Of a stretch of DNA of 64,000 nucleotides, positions 17,271 to 26,205 are shown piece by piece. How positions within the stretch are numbered: position 1 is the stretch's first letter; the number at the start of each line of letters is the position of its first letter. This DNA is from an uncultured Paracoccaceae bacterium (GTDB lineage Bacteria > Pseudomonadota > Alphaproteobacteria > Rhodobacterales > Rhodobacteraceae), in NCBI GenBank assembly GCA_947496535.1, contig CANMDE010000013.1, forward strand, positions 1-64,000, given 5' to 3'. Below the pieces are notes generated by a model. It ran no database searches, was not told the origin of the DNA, and saw nothing but the letters and a program-made list of their open reading frames with translations. The position numbers and the translations under genes are program-made.

Positions 17271-18350
17271 ATGGCAACGGCAGAACTCCTCAAAATGACT
17301 GATAAGAAGACCGCGGATAAGGAAAAGGCGCTGGAAAGCGCGCTGGCGCAGATCGAACGGCAGTTCGGCAAGGGCTCTATCATGAAGCTGGGCGGTCAGA
17401 ATCAGATGGCCGATATTGAGGCCACGTCGACCGGGTCGCTAGGGCTGGATATCGCCTTGGGGATAGGCGGGCTGCCCAAGGGTCGCGTGATTGAGATTTA
17501 CGGACCGGAATCGTCCGGTAAAACGACCCTGACCCTGCATGCTATTGCTGAAGAGCAGAAAAAAGGTGGCGTTTGTGCGTTTGTTGACGCTGAACACGCG
17601 CTTGACCCGCAATACGCCAAGAAACTGGGCGTGAACCTCGATGAGCTGTTGATTTCGCAACCCGACACCGGCGAACAGGCGTTGGAGATTGTCGATACGC
17701 TGGTCCGGTCCGGCGCTGTGAATATGGTGATTGTGGATTCGGTGGCTGCTTTGACGCCGAAATCAGAGCTTGAAGGTGACATGGGCGATAGTTCTGTCGG
17801 TGTACATGCCCGCCTCATGTCGCAAGCTATGCGCAAACTGACCGGATCGATCAATCGTTCCGGCTGTATGGTGATCTTTATCAACCAGATCCGCATGAAA
17901 ATTGGTGTGATGTTCGGATCGCCCGAGACGACGACCGGCGGGAATGCGTTGAAATTCTATGCCTCCGTCCGTCTTGATATCCGCCGCATCGGTGCGGTTA
18001 AGGATCGGGATGAGGTCGTGGGTAATGCGACCCGCGTGAAGGTGGTCAAGAACAAGGTGGCCCCACCGTTCAAGCAAGTCGAATTTGATATCATGTATGG
18101 TGAAGGTATTTCCAAGACTGGCGAATTGCTTGATCTGGGCGTGAAGGCGGGTGTGGTCGAAAAGTCGGGCGCTTGGTTCAGCTATGGTGATGAGCGGATC
18201 GGGCAGGGGCGTGAAAACTCCAAGCTGTTCCTGAAGGAAAACCCCAGCGTGGCACTTGAGATCGAAGACAAAATTCGTGCCGCCCATGGTCTGGATTTCG
18301 ATATGGCCGAAGGCAATGCTGATGACGGTGACGACCTCGTCGAGGTTTAA
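17271..18350 (+). CDS. recA: Recombinase RecA
   Basis: This 359-residue protein is the DNA strand-exchange and SOS coprotease. It shows RQFGKGSIMKLG, the Walker A motif GPESSGKTTLTLH, CAFVDAEHALDP, Walker B MVIVDSVAALTPK, and the DNA-binding loop 2 region GVMFGSPETTTGGNALKFY. The C-terminus is acidic (DDGDDLVEV), as usual. The frame extends 13 codons further upstream, but ATG 17271 has AGGACAGG before it and starts the conserved protein. A LexA box precedes it and a rho-independent terminator follows. Confidence 0.98.
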   Translation: MATAELLKMTDKKTADKEKALESALAQIERQFGKGSIMKLGGQNQMADIEATSTGSLGLDIALGIGGLPKGRVIEIYGPESSGKTTLTLHAIAEEQKKGGVCAFVDAEHALDPQYAKKLGVNLDELLISQPDTGEQALEIVDTLVRSGAVNMVIVDSVAALTPKSELEGDMGDSSVGVHARLMSQAMRKLTGSINRSGCMVIFINQIRMKIGVMFGSPETTTGGNALKFYASVRLDIRRIGAVKDRDEVVGNATRVKVVKNKVAPPFKQVEFDIMYGEGISKTGELLDLGVKAGVVEKSGAWFSYGDERIGQGRENSKLFLKENPSVALEIEDKIRAAHGLDFDMAEGNADDGDDLVEV

Positions 18351-18414
18351 GTGACGCAGAAGGCGACTGCAGAAACGCCCACATCATCGCAGATGATGGA
18401 GAATACCTAGGATA

Positions 18415-18441
18415 GGGTGCCAGTAATCGTGGCACCCTTTC
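18415..18441 (+). terminator. Rho-independent terminator after recA
   Basis: GGGTGCCA at 18415-18422 pairs perfectly with TGGCACCC at 18430-18437 around a 7-base loop, followed by TTTC. It lies 65 bases after the recA stop and before alaS, so it should separate the two transcripts. Confidence 0.85.
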
Positions 18442-18515
18442 TTGTTGGCTGTGGACAGTGCGCAGAGGCGGGGCTATTTCTGCGCTTCAACGCAATCCAT
18501 CTTTGAAAGCCAGTC

Positions 18516-21170
18516 ATGACATCCCTTGCTGACATCAGATCAACCTTTTTGTCCTACTTTGATAAGCAGGGACACGAAGTGGTGGCCTCAAGCCCGTTGG
18601 TGCCGCGCAACGACCCGACATTGATGTTTGCCAACTCCGGGATGGTGCAGTTCAAGAACCTTTTCACCGGGGTCGAAACCCGCGACTACACCCGGGCGAC
18701 CTCCAGCCAGAAAGTTGTGCGTGCAGGTGGCAAGCACAATGATCTGGATAATGTAGGCATGACCGCCCGGCACCTTACATTTTTTGAGATGTTGGGGAAT
18801 TTCAGCTTTGGTGATTACTTCAAGGAGCAGGCCATTCCCTATGCGTGGGAAATGGTCACGAAAGAGTTGGGCATTCCCGCTGATAAGCTGCTGGTGACTG
18901 TTTATCATACCGATGATGAAGCCGCCGATCTTTGGAAAAAAGTTGCTGGTCTGCCGGATGACCGGATTATTCGTATTGCGACCGATGATAACTTCTGGCG
19001 GATGGGTCCTACGGGGCCGTGTGGTCCGTGCACCGAGATATTCTTTGATCACGGTGATCACATCTGGGGCGGCCCTCCGGGAACAGCCGAAGAGGATGGT
19101 GATCGGTTCATCGAAATCTGGAATCTCGTGTTCATGCAGGATGAGCAGCTTGAGGATGGCACGACCAAGCCGCTACCGATGCAATCGATTGATACAGGCA
19201 TGGGGTTGGAACGGATTTCCTCGCTTTTGCAGGGTACAAACAACGTTTTTGAAACTGATCTGATGATGTCCTTGATCGAGGCATCGGCCCATGCGACCTC
19301 GACCGGAACGGAAGACGACATTATCGTGCATCATCGGGTGATTGCGGATCATCTGCGGTCCACCTCGTTCCTGATTGCCGAGGGTGTCTTGCCATCCAAC
19401 GAAGGACGCGGTTACGTCCTGCGCCGCATTATGCGTCGTGCAATGCGTCACGCGCACCTGCTGGGTGCAAAGGATCCGGTGATGCATCAGATGGTTCCCG
19501 CACTGGTTGGACAGATGGGGGCGGCCTATCCGGAACTGGGGCAGGGTCAAAAGCTGATTGAAGAAACGCTTTTGAACGAGGAAGTCCGCTTTAAACAGAC
19601 GCTGGCCCGCGGTCTGAAGCTTCTGGACGAAGAGGTCGCAGCGTTGCCCGAAAATGGCGACCTGCCCGGTGCGACGGCGTTCAAGCTTTATGATACCTAC
19701 GGGTTCCCACTTGATCTGACGCAGGACGCTTTGCGCGAAAAAGGGTTCGGTGTGGACACTGACGGGTTTGACGCATCTATGGCAGCGCAAAAGGCCAAGG
19801 CGCGTGCGGCTTGGTCAGGGACTGGTGCAGAGGCCGACGCTACGGTCTGGTTTGACGTGGCCGACCAACATGGCGCGACCGATTTTCTGGGTTATGAAAC
19901 ACTGACCGCCGAGGGGCAGGTCGTGGCATTGGTCGTCGAAGGCGATAGTCTCGATCAGGCCGACGGCGAGGTGCATATCGCGCTGAACCAGACCCCGTTT
20001 TACGCTGAGGCGGGCGGGCAGGTTGGTGATGCCGGCTTGCTGAAAACCGAAACCGGTACGGCAAAGATTACCGACACCAAAAAGGTCGCTGGCGTCTATG
20101 TGCACATCGCCAAGGTGATGGAAGGGACCATCAGCAAAAGTCAGGGCGCCGAGTTGGATGTTGATCCCGTTCGTCGTGCGCATATTCAGGCCAATCACTC
20201 GGCAACGCACCTGCTGAATGAAGCCTTGCGCGAAGTGTTGGGCGATCACATCGCGCAGCGCGGATCGTTGAACGCTCCGGATCGGCTGCGGTTTGATTTC
20301 AGCCATAACAAGGCGGTTAGCTTGGAGGAGTTGGAGCAGATCGAGAAGGATGTGAACGCCCTGATCCGGCAAAATGATACGGTTGAGACCCGCATCATGA
20401 CCCCGGACGATGCCCGCGCGATGGGTGCGCAGGCGCTGTTTGGTGAGAAATACGGCGATGAGGTGCGTGTTGTATCCATGGGCCGCAAGAATGGTTCGGG
20501 CAAGGGTACGGATGGGAACACGTACTCGTTGGAGCTTTGTGGCGGTACGCATGTCAGCCAATTGGGTGAGATCGGCGCATTCGTTATGCTTGGTGATAGT
20601 GCCTCAAGCGCCGGTGTTCGGCGCATTGAGGCCCTGACCGGACAGGCGGCGCTAGATTATCTGCGCGAGCAGGATCACAGACTGGCGCAAACCGCGCTGG
20701 CGTTGAAGGCCCCCGCAATGGAAGTGGCTGATCGGGTCAAGGCGCTTGTCGATGAGCGCAAGGCGCTGATGAATGAGGTGGCGCAGTTGCGCCGCGAACT
20801 GGCCATGGGTGGCGGTGCAAAAGAGGCCTCGCCCGCTGAGGTTATCAACGGCGTCCCGTTTCAGGCGCAAGTATTGACCGGGGTGACGGGCAAGGATCTT
20901 CCTGCGCTGATTGATGAGATCAAGGCGGCGATGGGCAGTATTGCTGTTTTGCTGATGGCCGATACTGGTGGCAAGGCGGCGGTTGCTGTCGGCGTCAGTG
21001 ACGATTTGACGGGACGTGTTTCAGCTGTTGATATTCTGCGGGCAGCAACACCCGAACTTGGCGGGAAGGGCGGCGGCGGTCGCCCGGATATGGCACAGGG
21101 CGGTGGTGCCTCGGTGCAGAATGCGGAGGCCGCTATCGCGGCCGCAAAGTCGGTATTGGAGACGGTATGA
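18516..21170 (+). CDS. alaS: Alanyl-tRNA synthetase
   Basis: This 884-residue enzyme charges tRNA-Ala. The class II catalytic core occupies about residues 1-440 (GMVQFKNLFTG, FFEMLGNFSFGDYFK, GPCGPCTEI). The editing domain has the zinc ligands in NHSATHLLNEAL and LCGGTHVSQLGEIG. The C-terminal C-Ala domain ends with GGKGGGGRPDMAQGGG, a typical Gly-rich element. Length is normal. It starts at ATG 18516 and its stop overlaps the DUF1330 gene by ATGA. Confidence 0.98.
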   Translation: MTSLADIRSTFLSYFDKQGHEVVASSPLVPRNDPTLMFANSGMVQFKNLFTGVETRDYTRATSSQKVVRAGGKHNDLDNVGMTARHLTFFEMLGNFSFGDYFKEQAIPYAWEMVTKELGIPADKLLVTVYHTDDEAADLWKKVAGLPDDRIIRIATDDNFWRMGPTGPCGPCTEIFFDHGDHIWGGPPGTAEEDGDRFIEIWNLVFMQDEQLEDGTTKPLPMQSIDTGMGLERISSLLQGTNNVFETDLMMSLIEASAHATSTGTEDDIIVHHRVIADHLRSTSFLIAEGVLPSNEGRGYVLRRIMRRAMRHAHLLGAKDPVMHQMVPALVGQMGAAYPELGQGQKLIEETLLNEEVRFKQTLARGLKLLDEEVAALPENGDLPGATAFKLYDTYGFPLDLTQDALREKGFGVDTDGFDASMAAQKAKARAAWSGTGAEADATVWFDVADQHGATDFLGYETLTAEGQVVALVVEGDSLDQADGEVHIALNQTPFYAEAGGQVGDAGLLKTETGTAKITDTKKVAGVYVHIAKVMEGTISKSQGAELDVDPVRRAHIQANHSATHLLNEALREVLGDHIAQRGSLNAPDRLRFDFSHNKAVSLEELEQIEKDVNALIRQNDTVETRIMTPDDARAMGAQALFGEKYGDEVRVVSMGRKNGSGKGTDGNTYSLELCGGTHVSQLGEIGAFVMLGDSASSAGVRRIEALTGQAALDYLREQDHRLAQTALALKAPAMEVADRVKALVDERKALMNEVAQLRRELAMGGGAKEASPAEVINGVPFQAQVLTGVTGKDLPALIDEIKAAMGSIAVLLMADTGGKAAVAVGVSDDLTGRVSAVDILRAATPELGGKGGGGRPDMAQGGGASVQNAEAAIAAAKSVLETV

Positions 21171-21451
21171 CAGCCCTTTGGATTGCCCATGTCACAGTGA
21201 CAGACGAAGCCGCCTATGGCGAATATGCCAAGCGTGCAACTGTTGCGATTGCAGATCATGGCGGCGTTTTTCTGGCGCGTGGCGGCAAATACGAACAACT
21301 TGAAGGGCCAGACCGCCCACGCAACGTGGTTGCGCGGTTCCCGAGCCTGCAGGCGGCTCATGATTGCTACTATTCCGATGCGTATCAAGAGGCTTTGAGT
21401 TTCGCTAAGGGCGCTTCGCAAAGAGAGCTTTCGATCGTTGAAGAGCTTTAA
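21167..21451 (+). CDS. DUF1330 family protein
   Basis: This 94-residue protein has the ferredoxin-like dimeric alpha/beta-barrel pattern of DUF1330: an N-terminal strand ALWIAHVTVTDE, a helix with YAKRATVAI, HGGVFLARGGKYEQLEG, and RNVVARFPSLQAAHDCYYSDAYQEAL. The last segment is the family hallmark. The function of the family is not known. It is coupled to alaS by a 4-base overlap, which probably reflects shared transcription rather than a shared job. Confidence 0.85.
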   Translation: MTALWIAHVTVTDEAAYGEYAKRATVAIADHGGVFLARGGKYEQLEGPDRPRNVVARFPSLQAAHDCYYSDAYQEALSFAKGASQRELSIVEEL

Positions 21452-21459
21452 CCCGGCTT

Positions 21460-21687
21460 TCAACCCTTGCGAATGAAGTAGACTTGGCCGGCGTTGCTGT
21501 CTTCGGTCTTGATCAGGACATGCCCAGCTTCGGCGCAGTAATGCGGGACGTCGACAATAGCGGCCGGATCGTCAGCCAGCATCCGCAGAACCTGACCAGA
21601 GGAGAGTGCCTGCAACCGCTTGCGGGCTTTCAAAACGGGCAGGGGGCAGAGAAGCCCTGATGCGTCCAACTCGGCGTCAAAGGTCAT
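21460..21687 (-). CDS. TusA-family sulfurtransferase
   Basis: This 75-residue protein has the SirA/TusA fold. DASGLLCPLPVLKARK places the persulfide-carrying Cys at residue 14 within the CPxP motif. It would hand sulfur to tRNA thiolation, molybdenum cofactor or other sulfur pathways. I use ATG 21687; the open frame continues upstream but leaves the conserved domain and overlaps the divergent ccdA promoter. It is convergent with the DUF1330 gene and divergent from ccdA, a thiol-redox gene, which may be meaningful. Confidence 0.88.
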   Translation of the reverse strand: MTFDAELDASGLLCPLPVLKARKRLQALSSGQVLRMLADDPAAIVDVPHYCAEAGHVLIKTEDSNAGQVYFIRKG

Positions 21688-21793
21688 ATCTGCGCAGTTA
21701 GTCGCGATGTTACAGCTTGTCCACCAAGATGTGACATCATAGCGGGTGACGCTGCACTGCTGCTCCCTTATGCAGGGGGCGAAGAGGACGCAC

Positions 21794-22549
21794 ATGTTAG
21801 ATAGTAGCTTGATTCTGGATGCCACGATGCTGCCGGCGATGTTTATTGCGATGGCGGCTGGTCTGTTGTCGTTTCTCAGCCCGTGTGTGTTGCCGATTGT
21901 TCCGCCATATTTGGCCTATATGGGTGGCGTGTCGGTCAGTGATCTTGAGGACAAGCCAGCGGCGCGGGGCCCTGTATTGTTGGCGGCTGTTTTCTTTGTT
22001 CTGGGCCTTTCGACGATCTTTATGCTGCTCGGCATCGCGTCGTCTGCTTTGGGGCAGGCGCTTTTGCAGTGGCAAGGGTGGTTCGTGCCGGTTGCCGGGA
22101 TCGTGGTGATGATCTTTGGTGCGCATTTTGTGGGCGTGTTTCGCATTGGTTTTCTGGATCATGAAATGCGTGTGGATGCGGGGGATCGTGGCGGGTCTGC
22201 CTTTGGTGCTTATATCCTTGGTCTTGCTTTCGCGTTTGGTTGGACACCGTGTTTGGGGCCTATTTTAGGGGCTATTCTGGGGCTTGCGGCGTCAGAGGCT
22301 GATTTGGCTAAGGGTACTGTTCTTCTTAGCTTTTATGCCTTGGGTCTTGGTATTCCCTTCCTTTTGGTTGCGGCCTTCTTTCCGCGGTTGACGGGGGCGA
22401 TGGCCTGGATGAAGCGGAATTTGCAGCGTGTCGAACGCACCTCTGGACTGCTGCTTTGGACCGTGGGGCTGATGATGGTCACGGGCCAGTTCACAGCGTT
22501 CAGCTTCTGGCTGCTGGAAAAATTTCCCGCTTTGGCCGCTGTTGGCTGA
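21794..22549 (+). CDS. ccdA: Cytochrome c biogenesis protein CcdA (DsbD-type membrane domain)
   Basis: This 251-residue inner-membrane protein carries reducing power from cytoplasmic thioredoxin to the periplasm for cytochrome c maturation. It has about six membrane segments, and the redox Cys pair lies in SFLSPCVLPIVPPYLAYMGG (first helix) and GWTPCLGPILGAILG (fourth helix). The pseudo-symmetry of the two Cys-Pro helices is typical. I use ATG 21794, with GAAGAGG upstream; the frame extends 16 codons further. It has no fused periplasmic thioredoxin domain. Confidence 0.93.
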   Translation: MLDSSLILDATMLPAMFIAMAAGLLSFLSPCVLPIVPPYLAYMGGVSVSDLEDKPAARGPVLLAAVFFVLGLSTIFMLLGIASSALGQALLQWQGWFVPVAGIVVMIFGAHFVGVFRIGFLDHEMRVDAGDRGGSAFGAYILGLAFAFGWTPCLGPILGAILGLAASEADLAKGTVLLSFYALGLGIPFLLVAAFFPRLTGAMAWMKRNLQRVERTSGLLLWTVGLMMVTGQFTAFSFWLLEKFPALAAVG

Positions 22550-22636
22550 CAGCCAGAGACCCGGCAAGATATCACCGCTTTGCAAACCTCTGTTATTCTG
22601 TGGCCGTTCCGCTAATCTGCGCCGAAAAGAGGGACT

Positions 22637-23938
22637 GTGATCAGCGTGGCGACAGCAGAAAACCAGGTAAAACGGCGGCGCGTCTTCTATATTCCGGGTT
22701 ATGATCCGATGCCGCCGCGTCGGTACCGCGAACTCTACCGGACCGAAGGGGCGGCGCAGGCAGAGATCAGCGGTTATGATATAGGGGTCAGCGCTGGCAT
22801 CACTGATAGCGATTTCAGTTGGAATGTTGCGGCGCACATTGACGGGGCCGACGTTGCAGCGCGCGTCGATGTGTTGCGGTGGACTGATATTGTGACAGAC
22901 AGCATGTCCGGGACCATCCCCGCGACCTACTTGCAGCTGCTCAAAACGGCATGGATCTATATTGGTACGGGTACGCTCCGTCGGTTGATGTGGATGCGAA
23001 AAGGGCCGGTGATTGCGGCGTTCTATCCCGTTGCTCTGTTGCTTTTGCAACTGATCTTCGCACTATGGCTGGGGGTCTTTCTGGGCGGCAACTTGCGGGA
23101 ATTGGTTCTCTGGATTTTCTCGCTGATTGGGGTGAATGGGGCTGCGACAGGGTTTGCCAGCGTCGTTTGGCAGGCCGTCTGGTGGCTGACCACAGTGATC
23201 AAATATGCGATCCTGTTTGGCGTGACTTACTTTTTGCTGCGGTGGTTCAAGAGCAAAGACAACAAACTGTTCGCTTATTATTTGATGCACGACTACGCAT
23301 TCTCAGCCGCCAAATGGGGGGTTTATCCGCCCGAGTTGGATGAACGCATCGACGTCTTTGCAGATAAGATCGCGCAAGCCTTGCAGCCTGATGTGCAGGA
23401 GGTTCTGGTCGTCGGACATTCCTCTGGTGCGTTTATCGCCGTGTCCGCGCTGGCCCGGTTGCTTCGGGATGATCGGTTGCCGAACGATGGACCGGAACTT
23501 GCGTTGCTGTCGCTTGGGCAGGTGATCCCGATGGTTTCGTTCTTGCCGGAGGCCACGCAGTTGCGTGCTGACCTTGCGTATCTGGCTGAACATGACTGGA
23601 TCACGTGGGTTGATGTTTCAGCCCCCGGTGATGGCTGTTCTTTTGCGTTATGCGATCCTGTGTCGGTAAGCGGTGTGGCAACTGAAGAGAAAAGATGGCC
23701 GCTGGTAATTTCGGCCGCTTATACGCAGGCCTTATCCGAAGCGCGTTGGAAAGAGTTGCGTTGGCGCTTTTTCAGGCTTCATTTTCAGTACCTTTGCGCG
23801 TTTGACCGGCCCAAGGATTATGACTATTTCCAGATCACTGCAGGGCCGCTTACCTTGGCAGATCGCTATCGTGGTCGTTCGCCGTCACGGTCGCGTGTTG
23901 ATATCCCCGTTTCAAAATACACACGGCGGGCCAAGTGA
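22637..23938 (+). CDS. Membrane-anchored alpha/beta-hydrolase-like protein
   Basis: This 433-residue protein, starting with GTG, has a polar N-terminal part with IPGYDPMPPRRYRELYRTE. It then has two or three membrane segments (about 130-160 and 180-205). A hydrolase-like domain follows with EVLVVGHSSGAFIAVSAL, where GHSSG (260-264) puts the nucleophile at Ser262. It resembles lipases or esterases embedded in a membrane protein. I do not recognise a named family. Its stop overlaps the GTG of the P450 gene, so the two are translationally coupled and may act on the same lipophilic substrate. Confidence 0.7.
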   Translation: MISVATAENQVKRRRVFYIPGYDPMPPRRYRELYRTEGAAQAEISGYDIGVSAGITDSDFSWNVAAHIDGADVAARVDVLRWTDIVTDSMSGTIPATYLQLLKTAWIYIGTGTLRRLMWMRKGPVIAAFYPVALLLLQLIFALWLGVFLGGNLRELVLWIFSLIGVNGAATGFASVVWQAVWWLTTVIKYAILFGVTYFLLRWFKSKDNKLFAYYLMHDYAFSAAKWGVYPPELDERIDVFADKIAQALQPDVQEVLVVGHSSGAFIAVSALARLLRDDRLPNDGPELALLSLGQVIPMVSFLPEATQLRADLAYLAEHDWITWVDVSAPGDGCSFALCDPVSVSGVATEEKRWPLVISAAYTQALSEARWKELRWRFFRLHFQYLCAFDRPKDYDYFQITAGPLTLADRYRGRSPSRSRVDIPVSKYTRRAK

Positions 23939-25308
23939 CAGACCGATTGCCGCCTAAGCCGCCTGCCCGCGAGGGCGATGTTTCGTTGTGGCGGTATCTG
24001 CGCTTGTTTCGGCAGGATATTCTTTCTGCGCAGCCCGAGCGGCTTTATCGCGCTTGGATGGCAGAGTTTAAAACGCCTTTTTTTCGCAGCTATCTCATCA
24101 ACGATCCGGACTTGATCAAAACGGTACTGAAAGACCGCCCCTCAGATTTTCCGAAGTCTGACAGGATCAGTGCGGGGCTGCGGCCTGTGCTGGGCAACAG
24201 CGTCTTTGTGACGAATGGAGATGTCTGGGAACGACAGCGTCGCATCATTGATCCAGCTTTTGAGGGCGGGCGTTTGCGTGAAAGCTTTGCTGCCTTGGTG
24301 GCGGCGGGGCAGGCGGGTGTGGCCCGTTTCGCGGATGCTGCCGATGGGCAACCGCACGAGATCGAGGCGCTGTGCAGCCATATCGCGGCGGACGTGATCT
24401 TTCGGACTTTGTTTTCTATTCCGATCGAGGACGAAATTGCGACCAAGGTCTATGAGCAGTTCCGGACCTATCAGCGCTCGCAACCTATCCTGAATGTGGC
24501 GGCCTTTTTGCCAAAGTCGCGGTGGATGCCAGGGTTTTTCGGCCGTTCGACGAAACAGTCAGCGAAGGCCATTCGGGAATTGATCAAACAACTGGTTGAT
24601 GACCGAATGGAACAAATTGCGCAGGGCACCGCACCCGCCGATCTGGCGACCAAGATCATGACCACGCCTGACGCCGAAACCAGAGAATGTTTCAGCCGGG
24701 ATGAAATGGTCGATCAGGTTGCTATCTTTTTTCTGGCTGGTCACGAGACGAGTGCTTCAGCACTGGCCTGGACGCTTTACCTTTTGGCGCTTTATCCCGA
24801 TTGGCAAACACTGGTCGCTGAAGAGGCGAAGGAACTGAACGACTTCAGCAGCTTGTCACGTTTACAAAAGACGCGGGATGTTTTCCGCGAGGCATTGCGG
24901 CTTTATCCGCCGGTTCCGATGATGGTGCGGGAGTGTACCCGGCCGGAGGTGTTTCGCGAACGGGTGATAGCAAAAGGTGCGCAGATGATTGTCTCACCCT
25001 GGCACCTGCATCGGCAGACCCGTTTATGGGATGACCCAGACGCTTTTGATCCGACGCGTTGGGCCACGGAAAACGGGCAACGTTGTGCGCGTGAGGCCTA
25101 CCTGCCGTTCTCGACTGGTCCCCGCGTTTGCCCAGGTGCTGGTTTTGCGATGATGGAAGGAGTTGTGTTGCTCGCACAATTGGTCCGGAATTTCCGTTTT
25201 TCCGTACAGGATGTGGCTGAGCCAGTGCCCGTCGCGCATCTAACAGTGAGGTCACGTGATGGAATCAGGCTGCGATTCGATACTCGCGACCCATCAACCG
25301 TTTCCTAA
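23935..25308 (+). CDS. Cytochrome P450
   Basis: This 457-residue heme monooxygenase has the I-helix motif FFLAGHETSASALAW, the K-helix ExxR in REALRLYPPVPMMVREC, and the heme loop FSTGPRVCPGAGFA with the proximal ligand Cys399. It starts with GTG overlapping the upstream hydrolase stop (GTGA). No membrane anchor is evident, so it is probably soluble, but it is longer than most bacterial soluble P450s (about 400-410). The I-helix and heme loop resemble eukaryotic-like fatty-acid or terpenoid hydroxylases. No ferredoxin or reductase gene is nearby. The substrate is unknown. Confidence 0.92.
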   Translation: MTDRLPPKPPAREGDVSLWRYLRLFRQDILSAQPERLYRAWMAEFKTPFFRSYLINDPDLIKTVLKDRPSDFPKSDRISAGLRPVLGNSVFVTNGDVWERQRRIIDPAFEGGRLRESFAALVAAGQAGVARFADAADGQPHEIEALCSHIAADVIFRTLFSIPIEDEIATKVYEQFRTYQRSQPILNVAAFLPKSRWMPGFFGRSTKQSAKAIRELIKQLVDDRMEQIAQGTAPADLATKIMTTPDAETRECFSRDEMVDQVAIFFLAGHETSASALAWTLYLLALYPDWQTLVAEEAKELNDFSSLSRLQKTRDVFREALRLYPPVPMMVRECTRPEVFRERVIAKGAQMIVSPWHLHRQTRLWDDPDAFDPTRWATENGQRCAREAYLPFSTGPRVCPGAGFAMMEGVVLLAQLVRNFRFSVQDVAEPVPVAHLTVRSRDGIRLRFDTRDPSTVS

Positions 25309-25565
25309 TTGCGCATAAACTGGCCGATTTGGCCGAAATGGTCGGCAAACACCCAACGTCATTTGTTGTAAATATGGCAGCAATTGGTAAGGGATTCAAA
25401 TTGGGCAAGCCTTATTTTTACTTATTATCAATATGTTAACTCTTTTTTGCACGCTATAATTGACTGAATTTACGTCTTTTCTAACAAATTTTTGCCTTTA
25501 TTCGTCGTCTGGATACCGGCATTAATACTTTATGCTTTCAATGGTGGAAGCTTTGGGGATGACGC

Positions 25566-25814
25566 ATGACAGTTTCGCTGCAAGGTTCAAACAAGTTCAG
25601 TCTTTTTGGTATCGGCCGTAAATCTGGTGATAAAACGTCTATGAAGGCACGTCGCAAAAAGGCGCGTCCAGAGGATATCGCAAAGCTGTTTTCCGCTGAA
25701 CAGAAGCCAGATGTCGTAAAGACAGTGAAGCCTCGGGAGCTGAACGAGACAGAGATCGAAGATCGTGAGACGATTGGCGATCTGAGGGGCGCGCTTTATT
25801 CAAGCAAGCGGTAA
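25566..25814 (+). CDS. Hypothetical basic protein (82 aa)
   Basis: This small protein has a positively charged first half (MKARRKKARPEDIAKLF) and an acidic C-terminal half (ELNETEIEDRETIGDLRGAL) that could form a helix. There is no signal peptide or membrane segment. I do not recognise it. The 257 bases before it are clearly AT-rich and hold no gene, so they probably carry its promoter. Its 3' end overlaps the convergent RHH gene by 19 bases. Its solitary position and base composition make it a candidate for an acquired or regulatory peptide. Confidence 0.5.
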   Translation: MTVSLQGSNKFSLFGIGRKSGDKTSMKARRKKARPEDIAKLFSAEQKPDVVKTVKPRELNETEIEDRETIGDLRGALYSSKR

Positions 25815-26029
25815 TCAGCTTTTACTCTTTCGAAAATATAAATACGAATAGCCGAGGCCAGACCAATGTCGCCTCGGCTTTCGTCTATTTGGGCAGCCAA
25901 ACCATTGATCGTTTGGCCATCTTTGGCTGCGATAGTACGAAACGCATCCCAGAAGACATCTTCCAACGATACGCTGGTCCGGTGCCCCCGTAGAGTAAGC
26001 GAACGTTTGACCGGACGCCTGTGGTCCAT
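25796..26029 (-). CDS. Ribbon-helix-helix domain protein
   Basis: This 77-residue protein fits the RHH_4 group: KRSLTLRGHRTSVSLEDVFWD gives the basic beta-strand that would enter the DNA major groove, followed by two helices (FRTIAAKDGQTINGLAAQID and GDIGLASAIRIYIFERVKADY). Such proteins are common and conserved in Rhodobacterales, but targets are unknown. Its ATG overlaps the stop of the preceding gene (TGATG), so it is the last gene of a coupled fumC-DUF4169-RHH set. Confidence 0.85.
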   Translation of the reverse strand: MDHRRPVKRSLTLRGHRTSVSLEDVFWDAFRTIAAKDGQTINGLAAQIDESRGDIGLASAIRIYIFERVKADYRLLE

Positions 26030-26205
26030 CAGTTTGGTTCGCGTTTGTGATCGGAATGCCGGACCGCTGCTTGCTTGGTCGCCATCGCTTCGAGTTCGCG
26101 CTGCGCTTTGGTTCGCCCAAACTTGACGGCATTTTCATCCGCCTTGGTCTTTGCATCCCGCTTGGCCTTGGTTTTGCGTGCTCGGTTGAGGTTGATCGGC
26201 TTCAT
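26029..26205 (-). CDS. DUF4169 family protein (58 aa)
   Basis: This short, very basic protein reads MKPINLNRARKTKAKRDAK at its start and contains ADENAVKFGRTKAQRELEA, which is the DUF4169 pattern (NxNRxRK followed by ANAxKFGRxKAERE). It has no signal peptide and should be soluble and largely helical. Its ATG overlaps the fumC stop (ATGA), and its stop overlaps the RHH gene start (TGATG). The charge suggests nucleic-acid or ribosome binding, but the function is unknown. Confidence 0.85.
   Translation of the reverse strand: MKPINLNRARKTKAKRDAKTKADENAVKFGRTKAQRELEAMATKQAAVRHSDHKREPN

Noticed and set aside
19815..20561. Minus-strand open frame of 248 codons opposite alaS
   Set aside because: No domain is recognisable and alaS is unambiguous on the other strand.
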